From: JAGKXC01 sp964554385 | GTDB taxonomy: Bacteria; Bacteroidota; Bacteroidia; NS11-12g; UBA955 | Direction of reading: 5' to 3' | Assembly (NCBI GenBank): GCA_964554385.1 | Contig: CAZKOM010000001.1 | Location: 18,307 to 82,306, forward strand | Length of the DNA: 64,000 bases | Shown here: positions 18,254 to 27,077 of the stretch, in pieces | Position numbering within the stretch: position 1 is the first letter of the stretch | Layout of the letters: each line of letters starts with the position of its first letter | Made by a program: the position numbers and the translations under genes | The notes under the pieces: model-generated | Databases searched by the model: none | Seen by the model: only the letters and a program-made list of their open reading frames with translations | What the model was told of the DNA's origin: nothing

Positions 18254-19678
18254 ATGGAAGGAGATAAATTGCAAAACAATTACAAAATGATTTTGATGAC
18301 TGAAAAAATCGATGAACTGATAAAATCATTTCCAGATTTAACGTGGATTTCCCACTCCGATGATTTATACAAGTACGCTTCCGATTATACAGAGGATTTT
18401 GTATTTCCTCCGCATGCTGTTTTGATTCCTAGTTCAGCAGAGGAAATTTCACTGGTAATCAAATATTGTAATGAAAAGAAAATATATGTTACTGTTCGTG
18501 GTGCCGGAACAGGTTTATCGGGTGCAGCATTGCCGGTTTATGGAGGTTTGGTAATTTCAACTGAAAAACTCAATAGAATTCTTTCCATCGATTATAATAA
18601 CATGATGGCCACGGTAGAACCAGGTGTGATCAATGCCGATCTAAAACTAGCAGTAAGTGAAGTTGGATTGTATTACCCACCAGACCCTGCCAGCATGGGG
18701 TCTTCTACGATCGGAGGGAATGTTGCCCATTCTGCCGGCGGTCCCAAAGCGGTGAAATATGGAATTACAAGAGATTATATTCTAAACTTAGAAGTAGTTT
18801 TAGCCAATGGAGATATAATTTGGACGGGTGCCAACACGCTTAAAAATTCTACGGGATTTAATTTTACACAATTATTTATCGGCAGTGAAGGCCTATTAGG
18901 TGTTATAACAAAGATTGTGGTAAAGCTAGTACCGCTGCCTACTCAAGAATTGTTGATGATAGCGGCATTTTCAAATATTTTCGATAGCGCTGTAGCAGTA
19001 AATAAAATAATGGCATCATCAATAAAGCCTGCAGCTATCGAATTGATGGAAGCATCAGGTATTAGGATTTCGATGGAGGCTACAAAAACAAGTTTCCCTT
19101 TAGTTGAAGGAGCTCAAGCCTACCTCTTATTCGCATTTGATGGATTTGATGGGGATGATTTATTCTCTCAGGTGGAATCAATTTATCCATTGTTAGATGA
19201 AACAGGAGCAATAGAAATTTTACCAGCACCAAATTCGGATGTAGCTCAACAGTGGTGGAAAGTGAGAAGATCTATCGGAGAAACAGTGAAACAGCATTCT
19301 GTATATAAAGAAGAAGATACTGTAGTGCCTCGCTTCGCCTTGCCGCAATTACTTACTAAAGTTAAAGAAATTAGCAATTTATATGGCTTCGAAACCGTAT
19401 GTTATGGCCATGCTGGAGATGGTAATTTGCATGTAAATATTCTTAAAAATGATTTATCCGATGAATTTTGGAACATTGAAATTCCGAAAGCAATTCGTCA
19501 GATTTTTCAAGTTTGTAAGTCTTTAGGTGGAACAATAAGTGGAGAACATGGTATTGGATATAGTCAAAAAGATTATCTCAATGAGGTATTGTCCAATCAG
19601 CATATCAGCTTGATGAAGGGAGTTAAAAAGGTTTTTGACCCCAATGGAATACTAAATCCAGGAAAATGGGTTGAATAA
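18254..19678 (+). CDS. FAD-linked oxidase (GlcD / D-lactate dehydrogenase family)
   Basis: A 474-residue PCMH-type FAD enzyme that oxidises a 2-hydroxy acid such as glycolate or D-lactate. The FAD domain shows VRGAGTGLSGAALPVYGG and the conserved PPDPASMGSSTIGGNVAHSA. The C-terminal domain has CYGHAGDGNLHVNI, GGTISGEHGIG and DPNGILNPGKW. Exact substrate cannot be decided. No GlcE or GlcF partner is next to it, so it may act as a single-subunit enzyme. The ATG at 18254 is uncertain; 18296 (MTEKIDEL) is an equally plausible start. It converges on the monooxygenase-like gene. Confidence 0.88.
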   Translation: MEGDKLQNNYKMILMTEKIDELIKSFPDLTWISHSDDLYKYASDYTEDFVFPPHAVLIPSSAEEISLVIKYCNEKKIYVTVRGAGTGLSGAALPVYGGLVISTEKLNRILSIDYNNMMATVEPGVINADLKLAVSEVGLYYPPDPASMGSSTIGGNVAHSAGGPKAVKYGITRDYILNLEVVLANGDIIWTGANTLKNSTGFNFTQLFIGSEGLLGVITKIVVKLVPLPTQELLMIAAFSNIFDSAVAVNKIMASSIKPAAIELMEASGIRISMEATKTSFPLVEGAQAYLLFAFDGFDGDDLFSQVESIYPLLDETGAIEILPAPNSDVAQQWWKVRRSIGETVKQHSVYKEEDTVVPRFALPQLLTKVKEISNLYGFETVCYGHAGDGNLHVNILKNDLSDEFWNIEIPKAIRQIFQVCKSLGGTISGEHGIGYSQKDYLNEVLSNQHISLMKGVKKVFDPNGILNPGKWVE

Positions 19679-19723
19679 ACTCAATTCCTTAGAGTTTACA
19701 TTTACAATTGAAATTATCGCTTG

Positions 19724-20020
19724 TTAAAATGGTCCGCGAATGACAATTTGGGAAATAGCCGTCGGTTTTGATTCAAATAAAACCTTTGTCTTAGACCAAG
19801 TGTCAATAAATAATTCCGATTTCCTATAATTATTTAAATCGGATTCAGAGTCCCAATAACTATATGTAGTTAGTTGATTGGGCTGTTTTAGATTTTGTAG
19901 TAACCGCAAACCCTGATTACCAGGAAATGAACGTATTTTACCAGAAGAAGCATCAAATAGGCTAAGGAATGTATCAATTTCCTCCTCTCTGAATGTCATA
20001 ATTACTATTCTTTCAATCAT
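19724..20020 (-). CDS. antibiotic biosynthesis monooxygenase-like small protein
   Basis: A 98-residue protein resembling the ABM ferredoxin-fold family (dimeric alpha+beta barrel). Typical features are an opening IVIMTFREEEIDTFLSLF, a central strand-turn PGNQGLRLLQ, and YSYWDSESDLNNYRKSELF, where family members have the WxxxxxHxxS-like segment. Members include quinol monooxygenases and heme-degrading enzymes, but no substrate can be inferred. Its ATG overlaps the DUF62 stop by four bases, so the two are cotranscribed. Confidence 0.7.
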   Translation of the reverse strand: MIERIVIMTFREEEIDTFLSLFDASSGKIRSFPGNQGLRLLQNLKQPNQLTTYSYWDSESDLNNYRKSELFIDTWSKTKVLFESKPTAISQIVIRGPF

Positions 20021-20811
20021 GAATTATCAATAAATTCTAACATTACGTTTTTACCTTCTAGTAATTCCAATAATTGAGCAGCAGATCCGGCATTGACCGC
20101 TACTTGCATCAACCCTCCATGTCCAAAAGTGCATATGGGATTTCCTTCTGGAACATCGTTATAGTCTAAACTTAACCGGTTGATTTCCGTGTAGTGATTT
20201 ATCATTAGCCTGAATTTTCGCTGATTTCTCAATAATTCGAAATCACGATAATTTAAATTAAAATAGGCATTGCCAAAAAAATCATTGTAGATCACCGTTA
20301 GCCGTAAAACATTACCGGAAATAGTAGGCTCAGGCATATTAACGCGATAAACCGAATCTTTTGGTTGAAAAATGGTTTTTACATCGTAATCGCGCTGAAT
20401 TAGGGAAGATACTGCAGGTATAAAAACTTGCAACAAAGGATTAACTACGGGTTCCGTTGGAGTAATTTGAAAATATGTGGCATTCTCACCTGCAGGATCA
20501 TCAAAAAGCAATGGCAAAACCCCATTATCTGGTGCTAAAAAAAACTGATTTCCATAACAGCCAAGTACAAATCTTGGAGGTAATTTGGCCAATATACCCA
20601 CCCGCAGTATATGAATACTGTTATCAGGGAAATGCCCACATACTAGCTTTCCAAAAATCGCTTGTTGCAAAGCATGTCCCTTTCGAAATGGTTGTGGACT
20701 AAATACAACGGAAGCAGTAGGGAAATTCTTATATAATTGAATTTGAGATATGGTATGTTCAGGGGCTTCAAATCCAAAATCTGTAATTAAATGTATAATC
20801 GCATTACCCAT
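20017..20811 (-). CDS. DUF62 (SAM hydroxide adenosyltransferase / fluorinase) family protein, probably inactive
   Basis: A 264-residue protein with the overall DUF62 layout: N-terminal ITDFGFEAPE, the APDNGVLPLLF strand, YNDFFGNAYFNL at the start of the C-terminal barrel, and GLMQVAVNAGSAAQLLEL near the end. Active family members convert SAM to adenosine and methionine. Several hallmark segments are altered. The DISH-type motif reads VVFSPQPF, the VDPGVG loop reads RVGILAK, and the FHGRD motif reads LLQVF. By this alignment the conserved Asp and His of the D-R-H triad are missing, while an Arg (PPRF) may remain. It may bind an adenosyl ligand without hydrolysing SAM. It forms a two-gene unit with the ABM-like gene. 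Confidence 0.72.
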   Translation of the reverse strand: MGNAIIHLITDFGFEAPEHTISQIQLYKNFPTASVVFSPQPFRKGHALQQAIFGKLVCGHFPDNSIHILRVGILAKLPPRFVLGCYGNQFFLAPDNGVLPLLFDDPAGENATYFQITPTEPVVNPLLQVFIPAVSSLIQRDYDVKTIFQPKDSVYRVNMPEPTISGNVLRLTVIYNDFFGNAYFNLNYRDFELLRNQRKFRLMINHYTEINRLSLDYNDVPEGNPICTFGHGGLMQVAVNAGSAAQLLELLEGKNVMLEFIDNS

Positions 20812-20920
20812 GAATTCCCCGTTTATTCTATTCCCTTTGCAAATATACCTATTAATTTTTGGTGGAAAAGTCTTGTAAAACGGGATGGCTATAATCTTCT
20901 ACACTTTCTTTCATAGCACC

Positions 20921-20928
20921 TATCTTTG
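20921..20928 (+). promoter_or_regulatory. candidate -7 box for phoH
   Basis: TATCTTTG matches the Bacteroidota TAnnTTTG consensus exactly and lies 19 bases before the TTG start, giving a leader of about 13 bases. No convincing TTG element is seen ~20 bases upstream. A second match, TAAATTTG at 20943-20950, contains the start codon itself and is less likely to be the promoter. Confidence 0.4.
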
Positions 20929-20947
20929 AAATATAAACATTTTAAAT

Positions 20948-21922
20948 TTGTCTGAAAAAATTTATACCCTGGAGGTTATCGATCCTCAAACATTTTACGG
21001 TCCTAATAATTTGTATTTGGATTTAATAAAATCGAGATTTCCGAAGTTGCAATTCCTTGCCCGTGGTGAGCAAATAAAAATTGTAGGCGATATTCAGTCC
21101 TTGGAAGATTTTGGTGAAAAAATGCGCTCTATGGAAATTCTATTTGCCAAAAGAAATGAGTTTAATGAGCAGTTAATATTAGAAGCACTGGGCGGAATCG
21201 ACCCTGTTTCTGCAGTATTAGGTAAACCTAATGAGGATGATTCTAAAGATGTTTTGCTCATTGGAACACGAGGTCAAAAGATTAAGGCGAGAACCAAAAA
21301 TCAACGGAAAATGTTGGATGCGGCGAAAAAGAATGACATCGTTTTTGCTATTGGCCCCGCTGGAACCGGAAAAACCTATACGGCAGTGGCAATTGCCGTT
21401 TTAGCATTAAAAGAAAGGGAAATTCGACGAATAATTTTAACAAGACCCGCAGTGGAAGCGGGGGAGAATCTTGGTTTTTTACCAGGAGATTTAAAAGAGA
21501 AGATCGATCCATATCTAAGACCTTTATATGATGCCTTAGAAGACATGATTCCATCCGATAAATTGAAGAGTATGGTAGAATCTCGTACTGTGGAAATCGC
21601 ACCATTGGCTTTTATGCGAGGTAGAACCTTGGACAATTGTTACGTTATTTTGGATGAAGCTCAAAATAGCACGGATTTACAATTAAAGATGTTTTTGACG
21701 CGAATGGGCCCAAATGCAAAATTGATAATTACTGGCGATTTATCGCAAATTGACCTACCAAGAAAACAAATGAGCGGTTTGGGTAAAGCATTGCGTATCC
21801 TAGATAATATAAAAGGTATTAGTATAATTCAGTTAGATACTGATGATGTAGTGAGGCATCGATTAGTCAAAGATATTATACAGGCATACGACAAAGAAGC
21901 TGATTGTGAAAAAGATAGATGA
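20948..21922 (+). CDS. phoH: PhoH-like ATPase
   Basis: A 324-residue cytosolic P-loop NTPase of the PhoH/YbeZ family, implicated in RNA metabolism and ribosome maturation. Walker A is GPAGTGKT at 136-143 and Walker B lies in CYVILDEAQNST. The motif LTRPAVEAGENLGFLPGDL between them is diagnostic. The start is a TTG at 20948: the N-terminal residues MSEKIYTLEVID align with the family start and no ATG precedes the conserved region. YbeY is not adjacent. purC follows on the same strand. Confidence 0.93.
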   Translation: MSEKIYTLEVIDPQTFYGPNNLYLDLIKSRFPKLQFLARGEQIKIVGDIQSLEDFGEKMRSMEILFAKRNEFNEQLILEALGGIDPVSAVLGKPNEDDSKDVLLIGTRGQKIKARTKNQRKMLDAAKKNDIVFAIGPAGTGKTYTAVAIAVLALKEREIRRIILTRPAVEAGENLGFLPGDLKEKIDPYLRPLYDALEDMIPSDKLKSMVESRTVEIAPLAFMRGRTLDNCYVILDEAQNSTDLQLKMFLTRMGPNAKLIITGDLSQIDLPRKQMSGLGKALRILDNIKGISIIQLDTDDVVRHRLVKDIIQAYDKEADCEKDR

Positions 21923-21956
21923 TTTAAATGTTAAATAGCTATTATTTTTGAATTGT

Positions 21957-22913
21957 ATGAGCGAATTAAAAGCATTAACGGCAACAAACTATTTCTTTAA
22001 AAATCAAATCGCTTTCTATCGGGGTAAAGTTCGCGATGTCTATCATTTAAATAAAGGTTTTTTGGCAATTGTAGCATGCGATCGTATTTCTGCGTTTGAT
22101 CATGTATTGCCAAGAAGTATACCATTTAAAGGCCAAGTATTGAATGAAATTGCATCCCTGTTTTTAAAGCAAACCGCTGATATTGTTCCTAATTGGTTAA
22201 TCGAAACACCAGATCCACATGTCTCCTTTGGATACAAAGCGGATGCGATCGCTATTGAATTTGTTGTAAGAAACTATTTAACCGGTCATGCTTGGCGTGT
22301 TTACAAAGAAGGGGGTAGGATGTTATGCGGGAATAAACTTCCCGATGGATTAAAGGAAAATGATAAACTTCCACAACCCATTATTACCCCTTCCACTAAA
22401 GCGCATACGGGTCACGATGTGGATATTTCTTATTCCGAAATTATAGAACAAGGAATTGTTGAAAAGTCTAAACTCGATGAATTGAATGAAATTGCCCTTC
22501 AGTTATTTAAGCGTGGTTCAGAATACGCCGATAACCAAAATCTCATTTTAGTTGATACTAAATACGAATTCGGAATCAGAGATAATGCAATAATGTTGAT
22601 TGATGAAATTCACACCCCGGATAGTAGTAGATTTTTCTATAAAGAAAGTTATCAAGACTTGCAACAAAAAGGGTTACCCCAACGTCAATTAAGTAAAGAA
22701 TTTGTACGAGAATGGTTGATGGCTAATGGATTTCAAGGCAAAGAAGGCGAATTGATACCAACATTAACGGACGAATTTGTTAATAGCATTACGGATCGAT
22801 ATGAAGAATTGTACAAAGCAATGGCAGGAAGAGAAATCCAACGACGTTCGTATCAAAATATCGACGATGAAATTGAAGCCAATATTAATCTCTGCATTTC
22901 TAAATACTTGTAA
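21957..22913 (+). CDS. purC: phosphoribosylaminoimidazole-succinocarboxamide synthase
   Basis: SAICAR synthetase of purine synthesis, joining aspartate to CAIR using ATP. The protein has 318 residues from the ATG at 21957; the TTG at 21948 would add three. Landmarks are YRGKVRDVYHL, DRISAFDHVLP, VVRNYLTGHAWR, and the C-terminal LILVDTKYEFG with the IDEIHTPDSSRFF block. This is the long form with a C-terminal extension, as in yeast Ade1 and many Bacteroidota. The secreted NHL protein starts one base after its stop. Confidence 0.95.
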   Translation: MSELKALTATNYFFKNQIAFYRGKVRDVYHLNKGFLAIVACDRISAFDHVLPRSIPFKGQVLNEIASLFLKQTADIVPNWLIETPDPHVSFGYKADAIAIEFVVRNYLTGHAWRVYKEGGRMLCGNKLPDGLKENDKLPQPIITPSTKAHTGHDVDISYSEIIEQGIVEKSKLDELNEIALQLFKRGSEYADNQNLILVDTKYEFGIRDNAIMLIDEIHTPDSSRFFYKESYQDLQQKGLPQRQLSKEFVREWLMANGFQGKEGELIPTLTDEFVNSITDRYEELYKAMAGREIQRRSYQNIDDEIEANINLCISKYL

Positions 22914-22914
22914 A

Positions 22915-24771
22915 ATGAAATTTAAATTAGGTTTATCTGTTTTTAGTCTCTGGACAATATTCCAAATAAATTCAGTATGTGCTCAGACGGTCACTACAGT
23001 TTTGGGTAGTCAATATCAGGGAAGCGGACAATACACAGGCCAATCAAATGTGGCAACAGCCGATGAATTATTAAGTCTTCCAGAAGGCGTTTGCGTAGAT
23101 GTTAATGGAAAATTGTTTGTATCGGATCAACATAATTTATGTGTGATTGATGGAGGTAGATCTATTGGAAGAGGTGGATTTATGGGAGATCCAAATGAGC
23201 CCGGTGCTGTTGGTTCAGATGATGGAACGGGTATTGTTTCTCGATTTAGTTCACCTACCGGTATCGCAGCCCATCCTTCCAGTAATGATATTTTTGTTTG
23301 CGATCGTGATAATGGAATGATTCGTAAATCCAGTAAATTCGTTAATGTTTCAAACCCTGCCGTAGTTTCATGGGTTGCGGGTCAATATACCTTCGAAGGC
23401 GATCATAAAGATGGCGCAGCTTCTGCAGCATATTTTGCAGCTCCTCAAGATATTGAAATAAATTCTAAAGGTGTGATAATTGTAAGCGATTTTGGAAATG
23501 ATTGTATACGATTGATCAAATCCGGAATTGTAAGTACTGTTGCAGGTTTGGCTAAAACACCAGGGGATGCTACAGGAACAGGCACATCTGCTCGTTTCGA
23601 TGCTCCATATGGAATTGGCTTAGAAAATGACAGTATTGTATTGATTGCCGATCGAAATAATAAGAAAATCAAACGCCTTAATATTAATTCAGGGGTAGTA
23701 ACAAATGTGGTGACTTCCGGATTGGATATGCCTACCGATGTGGTTTTTGCAAAAGGTAAATTATATATAGCCGATGGAAACTGCATTCGTGTATGGGATG
23801 GCTCTAATTTAAAAGTATATATTGGAAGTGATGTTCAAGCTGGTTATAAAGATGGTACGGGTTCAGGGGTATTGTTTAATACTATCAATCATTTAACATT
23901 TAGGAATTCCGATGAATCAATCTATGCTGTTGATATGGGCAATAATGTGTTGCGAAAAATCACTTTGGTAGATGCTCCAGTTCCATCTTTTGAAGCGAAT
24001 AACGTTACACCTGTGGTTAATCAAACCGTAGAAATCAAAAGTACTTCCACCAATACCACTAGTCAAACTTGGACTATCACTCCTTCAAGTTACACCTTGA
24101 AAGCGGGGTCGTTGGATACCGATAAAGTTATATATGTATCGTTTAATTCTACAGGTACTTATACCGTTTCATTAAAGGCTACTAATATTTCAAGTTCTGA
24201 AGTAATCACAAAAAACAATTATATCAGTGTTTCGAATATCACAACAGTTAAACCCAATGCCGACTTCACCGCTGATATAATAAATCCATTAAAAGATCAA
24301 GCAGTACGGTTGGTCGATTTGTCATCTAACAATCCCACCTCTTACAACTGGACAATTACTCCAAATACCATTACGTTTTTAAATGGTACAACGGCAACAT
24401 CTCAGTTTCCAGTAATCAAGTGCAATGCACTAGGAAGTTACACCGTAAAATTAGAAGCAACCAATGCTAACGGAACTGGAACGGTTACTAAGAATCAGTA
24501 TATCAATTGTGTAGTAAATAGCGTTGATCATAAAATTAACAATTCAACTGTAATTTCAGTTTATCCAAATCCTGCTCAGAACTACGTATATCTTCAAGGA
24601 ATTCAAGAAATTACTTCGTTAAATGTTTTCAATATGTATGGGTCTATATTACCGGTAAATTTCGTAGGGAATAAAATTGATCTAAGTAACTTATCTTCGG
24701 GTATATATTGGATACATGGAATCGATACAAATCAAAGAATTTTCAAATCCAAGGTGATAGTATCTAGATAG
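22915..24771 (+). CDS. secreted NHL-repeat / PKD protein with Type IX sorting domain
   Basis: The ATG at 22915 gives 618 residues starting with a signal peptide ending near SVCAQ; the ORF open upstream overlaps purC and is not used. Residues ~25-360 hold NHL-type six-bladed propeller repeats, recognisable as repeated D(G)xG..ARFxxPxGIA and VADxxNxxIR phrases. Two PKD-like Ig domains follow at ~365-440 and ~455-540. The last ~75 residues form a Por-type sorting domain: VISVYPNPAQNYVYLQ, LNVFNMYGS, then LSSGIYWIHG and a KVIVSR end. The protein should cross the outer membrane by the Type IX system and be surface-anchored or released. Its ligand is unknown. Confidence 0.9.
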   Translation: MKFKLGLSVFSLWTIFQINSVCAQTVTTVLGSQYQGSGQYTGQSNVATADELLSLPEGVCVDVNGKLFVSDQHNLCVIDGGRSIGRGGFMGDPNEPGAVGSDDGTGIVSRFSSPTGIAAHPSSNDIFVCDRDNGMIRKSSKFVNVSNPAVVSWVAGQYTFEGDHKDGAASAAYFAAPQDIEINSKGVIIVSDFGNDCIRLIKSGIVSTVAGLAKTPGDATGTGTSARFDAPYGIGLENDSIVLIADRNNKKIKRLNINSGVVTNVVTSGLDMPTDVVFAKGKLYIADGNCIRVWDGSNLKVYIGSDVQAGYKDGTGSGVLFNTINHLTFRNSDESIYAVDMGNNVLRKITLVDAPVPSFEANNVTPVVNQTVEIKSTSTNTTSQTWTITPSSYTLKAGSLDTDKVIYVSFNSTGTYTVSLKATNISSSEVITKNNYISVSNITTVKPNADFTADIINPLKDQAVRLVDLSSNNPTSYNWTITPNTITFLNGTTATSQFPVIKCNALGSYTVKLEATNANGTGTVTKNQYINCVVNSVDHKINNSTVISVYPNPAQNYVYLQGIQEITSLNVFNMYGSILPVNFVGNKIDLSNLSSGIYWIHGIDTNQRIFKSKVIVSR

Positions 24772-24806
24772 TATCATTCAATTCAATACTATTTAATCAT
24801 AGTGAT

Positions 24807-26774
24807 TTGGTTTTAAAAAGATATTTTTTATCAATACCACAAGGCATCAAATTTCAATTTGGTGCCTTTTTGTTAATTTATGTTTTTGAAATAGTACTAA
24901 GATTAATTTTTGTATTCTTTTCATTTGAACTACATACTGTACCCTATGTAATGTATCATTCTACAATATTGGGGTTCCCGCTAGATTTATCAGTCACCGG
25001 ATATTTGATGATTTTTCTAAATATCGTATTAGTAATTCGGAAATTTGGTGTTTCAAAAAAACTAAAATGGCCTTGGATTCAATGGGTTTGCTTAAAATCA
25101 TATACTTGGGCAATTCGCTTAGTTTTCATGTTACATGTTATTATTCTCATTACAGATATTTTCTTGTTTCATTATTGGCAATGGAGAATAAATTCTCAGG
25201 CAATTATGTACTTATCTAATTGGAAAATTATTTTAAAAACACTGCCTTCATTTGTATTTGTAGGAATAGCGTTAATTCTCGGTGTGATTTTATTTGTTAT
25301 TTTTCATCGTCCTCGGATTTCCCCTATAGTTTTAATTGAAAAAAAAACGCAATTATCGGTTTTTAATCTATGCCTATTGCCCTTGTACTTTATTTTTGCA
25401 AGAGGCGGAATTTCTGACACACCAATTAATTTAGGTTCTGTATTAAAAGAAGGTAGCCTATCTGTTAAAGTATCTTCTATCAATGGTGTTTGGAATGCCT
25501 TAAATTCTTTATCAAATACAACTTCACTGTTTTCAATTAATAAACTGTTGGTGGATGAAAAAAATGAAGAAGATGCATATAAACGGTATAATCCAAATTA
25601 TCACTGGTCCGATTCCCTAATATCAACCAAAGTAAAATCGTTTTGGCTTAATGATTATAACTCTAAGCCCAATGTTCATCTAATTATTTTAGAAGGAATT
25701 AATCAGCACTGGTTGGAACGAAAAAATACACCCTTAATTCAATTGAAGAAATTGAGCGCGAATTTTTTAAGTTTTTCCAAATGTTATGCGGTAGGGGATA
25801 GAACGGATAAAGGGTTGGCCTCCATAGTTGCAGGGTGGTCTGGAGAACCTGGACCGGGAATTATGTTTTCACCGGATCGTTGGAATAACTTACAGGGATT
25901 GCCCAATATATTAAAATCAAGCAACTATACTTCTGAATTTTGGTATGGTGGGGATAATGATTTTGCAAATTATGGTGCCTTTTTAAAAACAATGGGTTAT
26001 AATAATCTCTATGACATCAATTTTATTGATGATGTCAATATTAATAATTATCAAAATAACAATAATACATCAATCAGTCTAACACACCCTAAAAAAATCA
26101 AATGGGGGTACTCCGATATTTCAACCGCAGAGTTTATGATTAATTCAAATCAAAAAAATAAACAACTCGGGTTTTCAAAAACTTCAGCAACTAGGCCATT
26201 ATTTAGAACTTGGTTAACATTGTCAACACATGAACCGTTTGATATTGTCGGTGATTTAGCCCGTAAATCAGACAAACAGTTATTTGTATCATCCATGAAG
26301 CATTTGGATTCTGCAATTTTTAATTACATAAGTTCATTATCAGAAGATGCGGATCTATGGGAAAATAGTCTAGTCATAATTGTATCTGATCATGGTAAAG
26401 TTTTTGGTTTGGAAGATTTACCTTGGTCAGAGGCTGAATTTTTTAGAATCCCATTATTAATTGGTGGGGGAGCATTAAATGAAAAATTGATTGGTAAAAA
26501 ATGGAATTCAATTGTCAGCCAATCAGACTTGTATGCCACTTTGTCTTATTTACTGACAGACAATAGTTTCGGATCAAATAAACCTTGGGGGCGACCTATG
26601 TTTAATTTCAATGGTTTTAACCAGGCAATGTGTTTTAAAGGAGATTATTCCTTATTGATTGAGGGCGATCATGAAAATTTAGGTCATATTCAAGAATTCG
26701 CTAATTCAATGAATTACATTGAGTTACAAAGGAAATCGTTGCAATCAAAAATAATTCGAAAATATTTTCGTTAA
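24807..26774 (+). CDS. LTA synthase family sulfatase-fold membrane protein
   Basis: A 655-residue alkaline-phosphatase-superfamily transferase: about five N-terminal membrane segments to residue ~200, then a periplasmic sulfatase-like domain. Metal-site signatures are LIILEGINQHW (first Glu), the nucleophile Thr333 in GDRTDKGLASIVAG, and IIVSDHGKVFG. Homologues transfer phosphoglycerol or phosphoethanolamine groups to envelope polymers; a Gram-negative bacterium would not make true LTA, so the acceptor is unknown. The start is a TTG at 24807, or possibly the TTG at 24870. A terminator-like hairpin lies in the first 22 codons. The small CxxC membrane protein and LytS/LytT genes follow on the same strand. 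Confidence 0.85.
   Translation: MVLKRYFLSIPQGIKFQFGAFLLIYVFEIVLRLIFVFFSFELHTVPYVMYHSTILGFPLDLSVTGYLMIFLNIVLVIRKFGVSKKLKWPWIQWVCLKSYTWAIRLVFMLHVIILITDIFLFHYWQWRINSQAIMYLSNWKIILKTLPSFVFVGIALILGVILFVIFHRPRISPIVLIEKKTQLSVFNLCLLPLYFIFARGGISDTPINLGSVLKEGSLSVKVSSINGVWNALNSLSNTTSLFSINKLLVDEKNEEDAYKRYNPNYHWSDSLISTKVKSFWLNDYNSKPNVHLIILEGINQHWLERKNTPLIQLKKLSANFLSFSKCYAVGDRTDKGLASIVAGWSGEPGPGIMFSPDRWNNLQGLPNILKSSNYTSEFWYGGDNDFANYGAFLKTMGYNNLYDINFIDDVNINNYQNNNNTSISLTHPKKIKWGYSDISTAEFMINSNQKNKQLGFSKTSATRPLFRTWLTLSTHEPFDIVGDLARKSDKQLFVSSMKHLDSAIFNYISSLSEDADLWENSLVIIVSDHGKVFGLEDLPWSEAEFFRIPLLIGGGALNEKLIGKKWNSIVSQSDLYATLSYLLTDNSFGSNKPWGRPMFNFNGFNQAMCFKGDYSLLIEGDHENLGHIQEFANSMNYIELQRKSLQSKIIRKYFR
24841..24871 (+). 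terminator. terminator-like hairpin at the 5' end of the LTA-synthase-like gene
   Basis: AAGGCATCAAAT (24841-24852) pairs with ATTTGGTGCCTT (24857-24868) in a 12-bp stem with one U-G wobble and a TTCA loop, followed by TTT (24869-24871 are TTT, with the T-run 24867-24871). It has the form of a strong intrinsic terminator, 69 bases after the NHL gene stop, yet falls inside the reading frame that starts at 24807. It may end the NHL transcript, attenuate the LTA-synthase-like gene, or both. Confidence 0.6.
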
Positions 26775-26845
26775 TACATGTAACAAAATGTCTTGTAATG
26801 TTGTCTATGTAATAAATGGCATCCATTTTGTTAAATTAAATTGTC

Positions 26846-27070
26846 ATGAACAAGAGAACCAAGAACATACTCATTATTGTCTTACTTCTACTTGTAAATA
26901 TTGTAGGTTTTTATATCGCCAATAGTTATTTTACTGGCTCCTACTGTGATAACTGCGAAACTGCAAAAAGTGTATTTTCCGATTGGTTCGGTACTAAAGC
27001 TACATTGGAACAAACTGCGAAGTGGATTGACTCTTTTGCGAATTTATTGAGGATTTTTAAAGGGGTTTAA
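26846..27070 (+). CDS. small membrane protein with CDNC motif
   Basis: A 74-residue protein I do not recognise. Residues 1-7 are basic (MNKRTKN), residues ~8-26 form one hydrophobic membrane helix (ILIIVLLLLVNIVGFYIAN), and the remainder is likely periplasmic with a CDNC pair at residues 34-37 and aromatic residues around it. It has an ATG start, and its stop is seven bases before the LytS-type kinase start, so the two are probably cotranscribed. A sensory accessory or regulated target of the kinase is a reasonable guess only. Translation is supported by position and the typical membrane-protein pattern. Confidence 0.6.
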   Translation: MNKRTKNILIIVLLLLVNIVGFYIANSYFTGSYCDNCETAKSVFSDWFGTKATLEQTAKWIDSFANLLRIFKGV

Positions 27071-27077
27071 AGTAAAG

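Noticed and set aside
21943..21950. TATTTTTG as a promoter for purC
   Set aside because: It matches TAnnTTTG but ends only six bases before the ATG, which would require a leaderless transcript; chance matches are common in this AT-rich DNA.
22777..22914. N-terminal extension of the NHL protein
   Set aside because: It overlaps purC in another frame; the ATG at 22915 starts directly with a signal peptide.
26812..26826. AAATGG-CAT-CCATTT as a terminator of the LTA-synthase-like gene
   Set aside because: A short AT-rich stem with a three-base loop and no proper T-run; it may be random.
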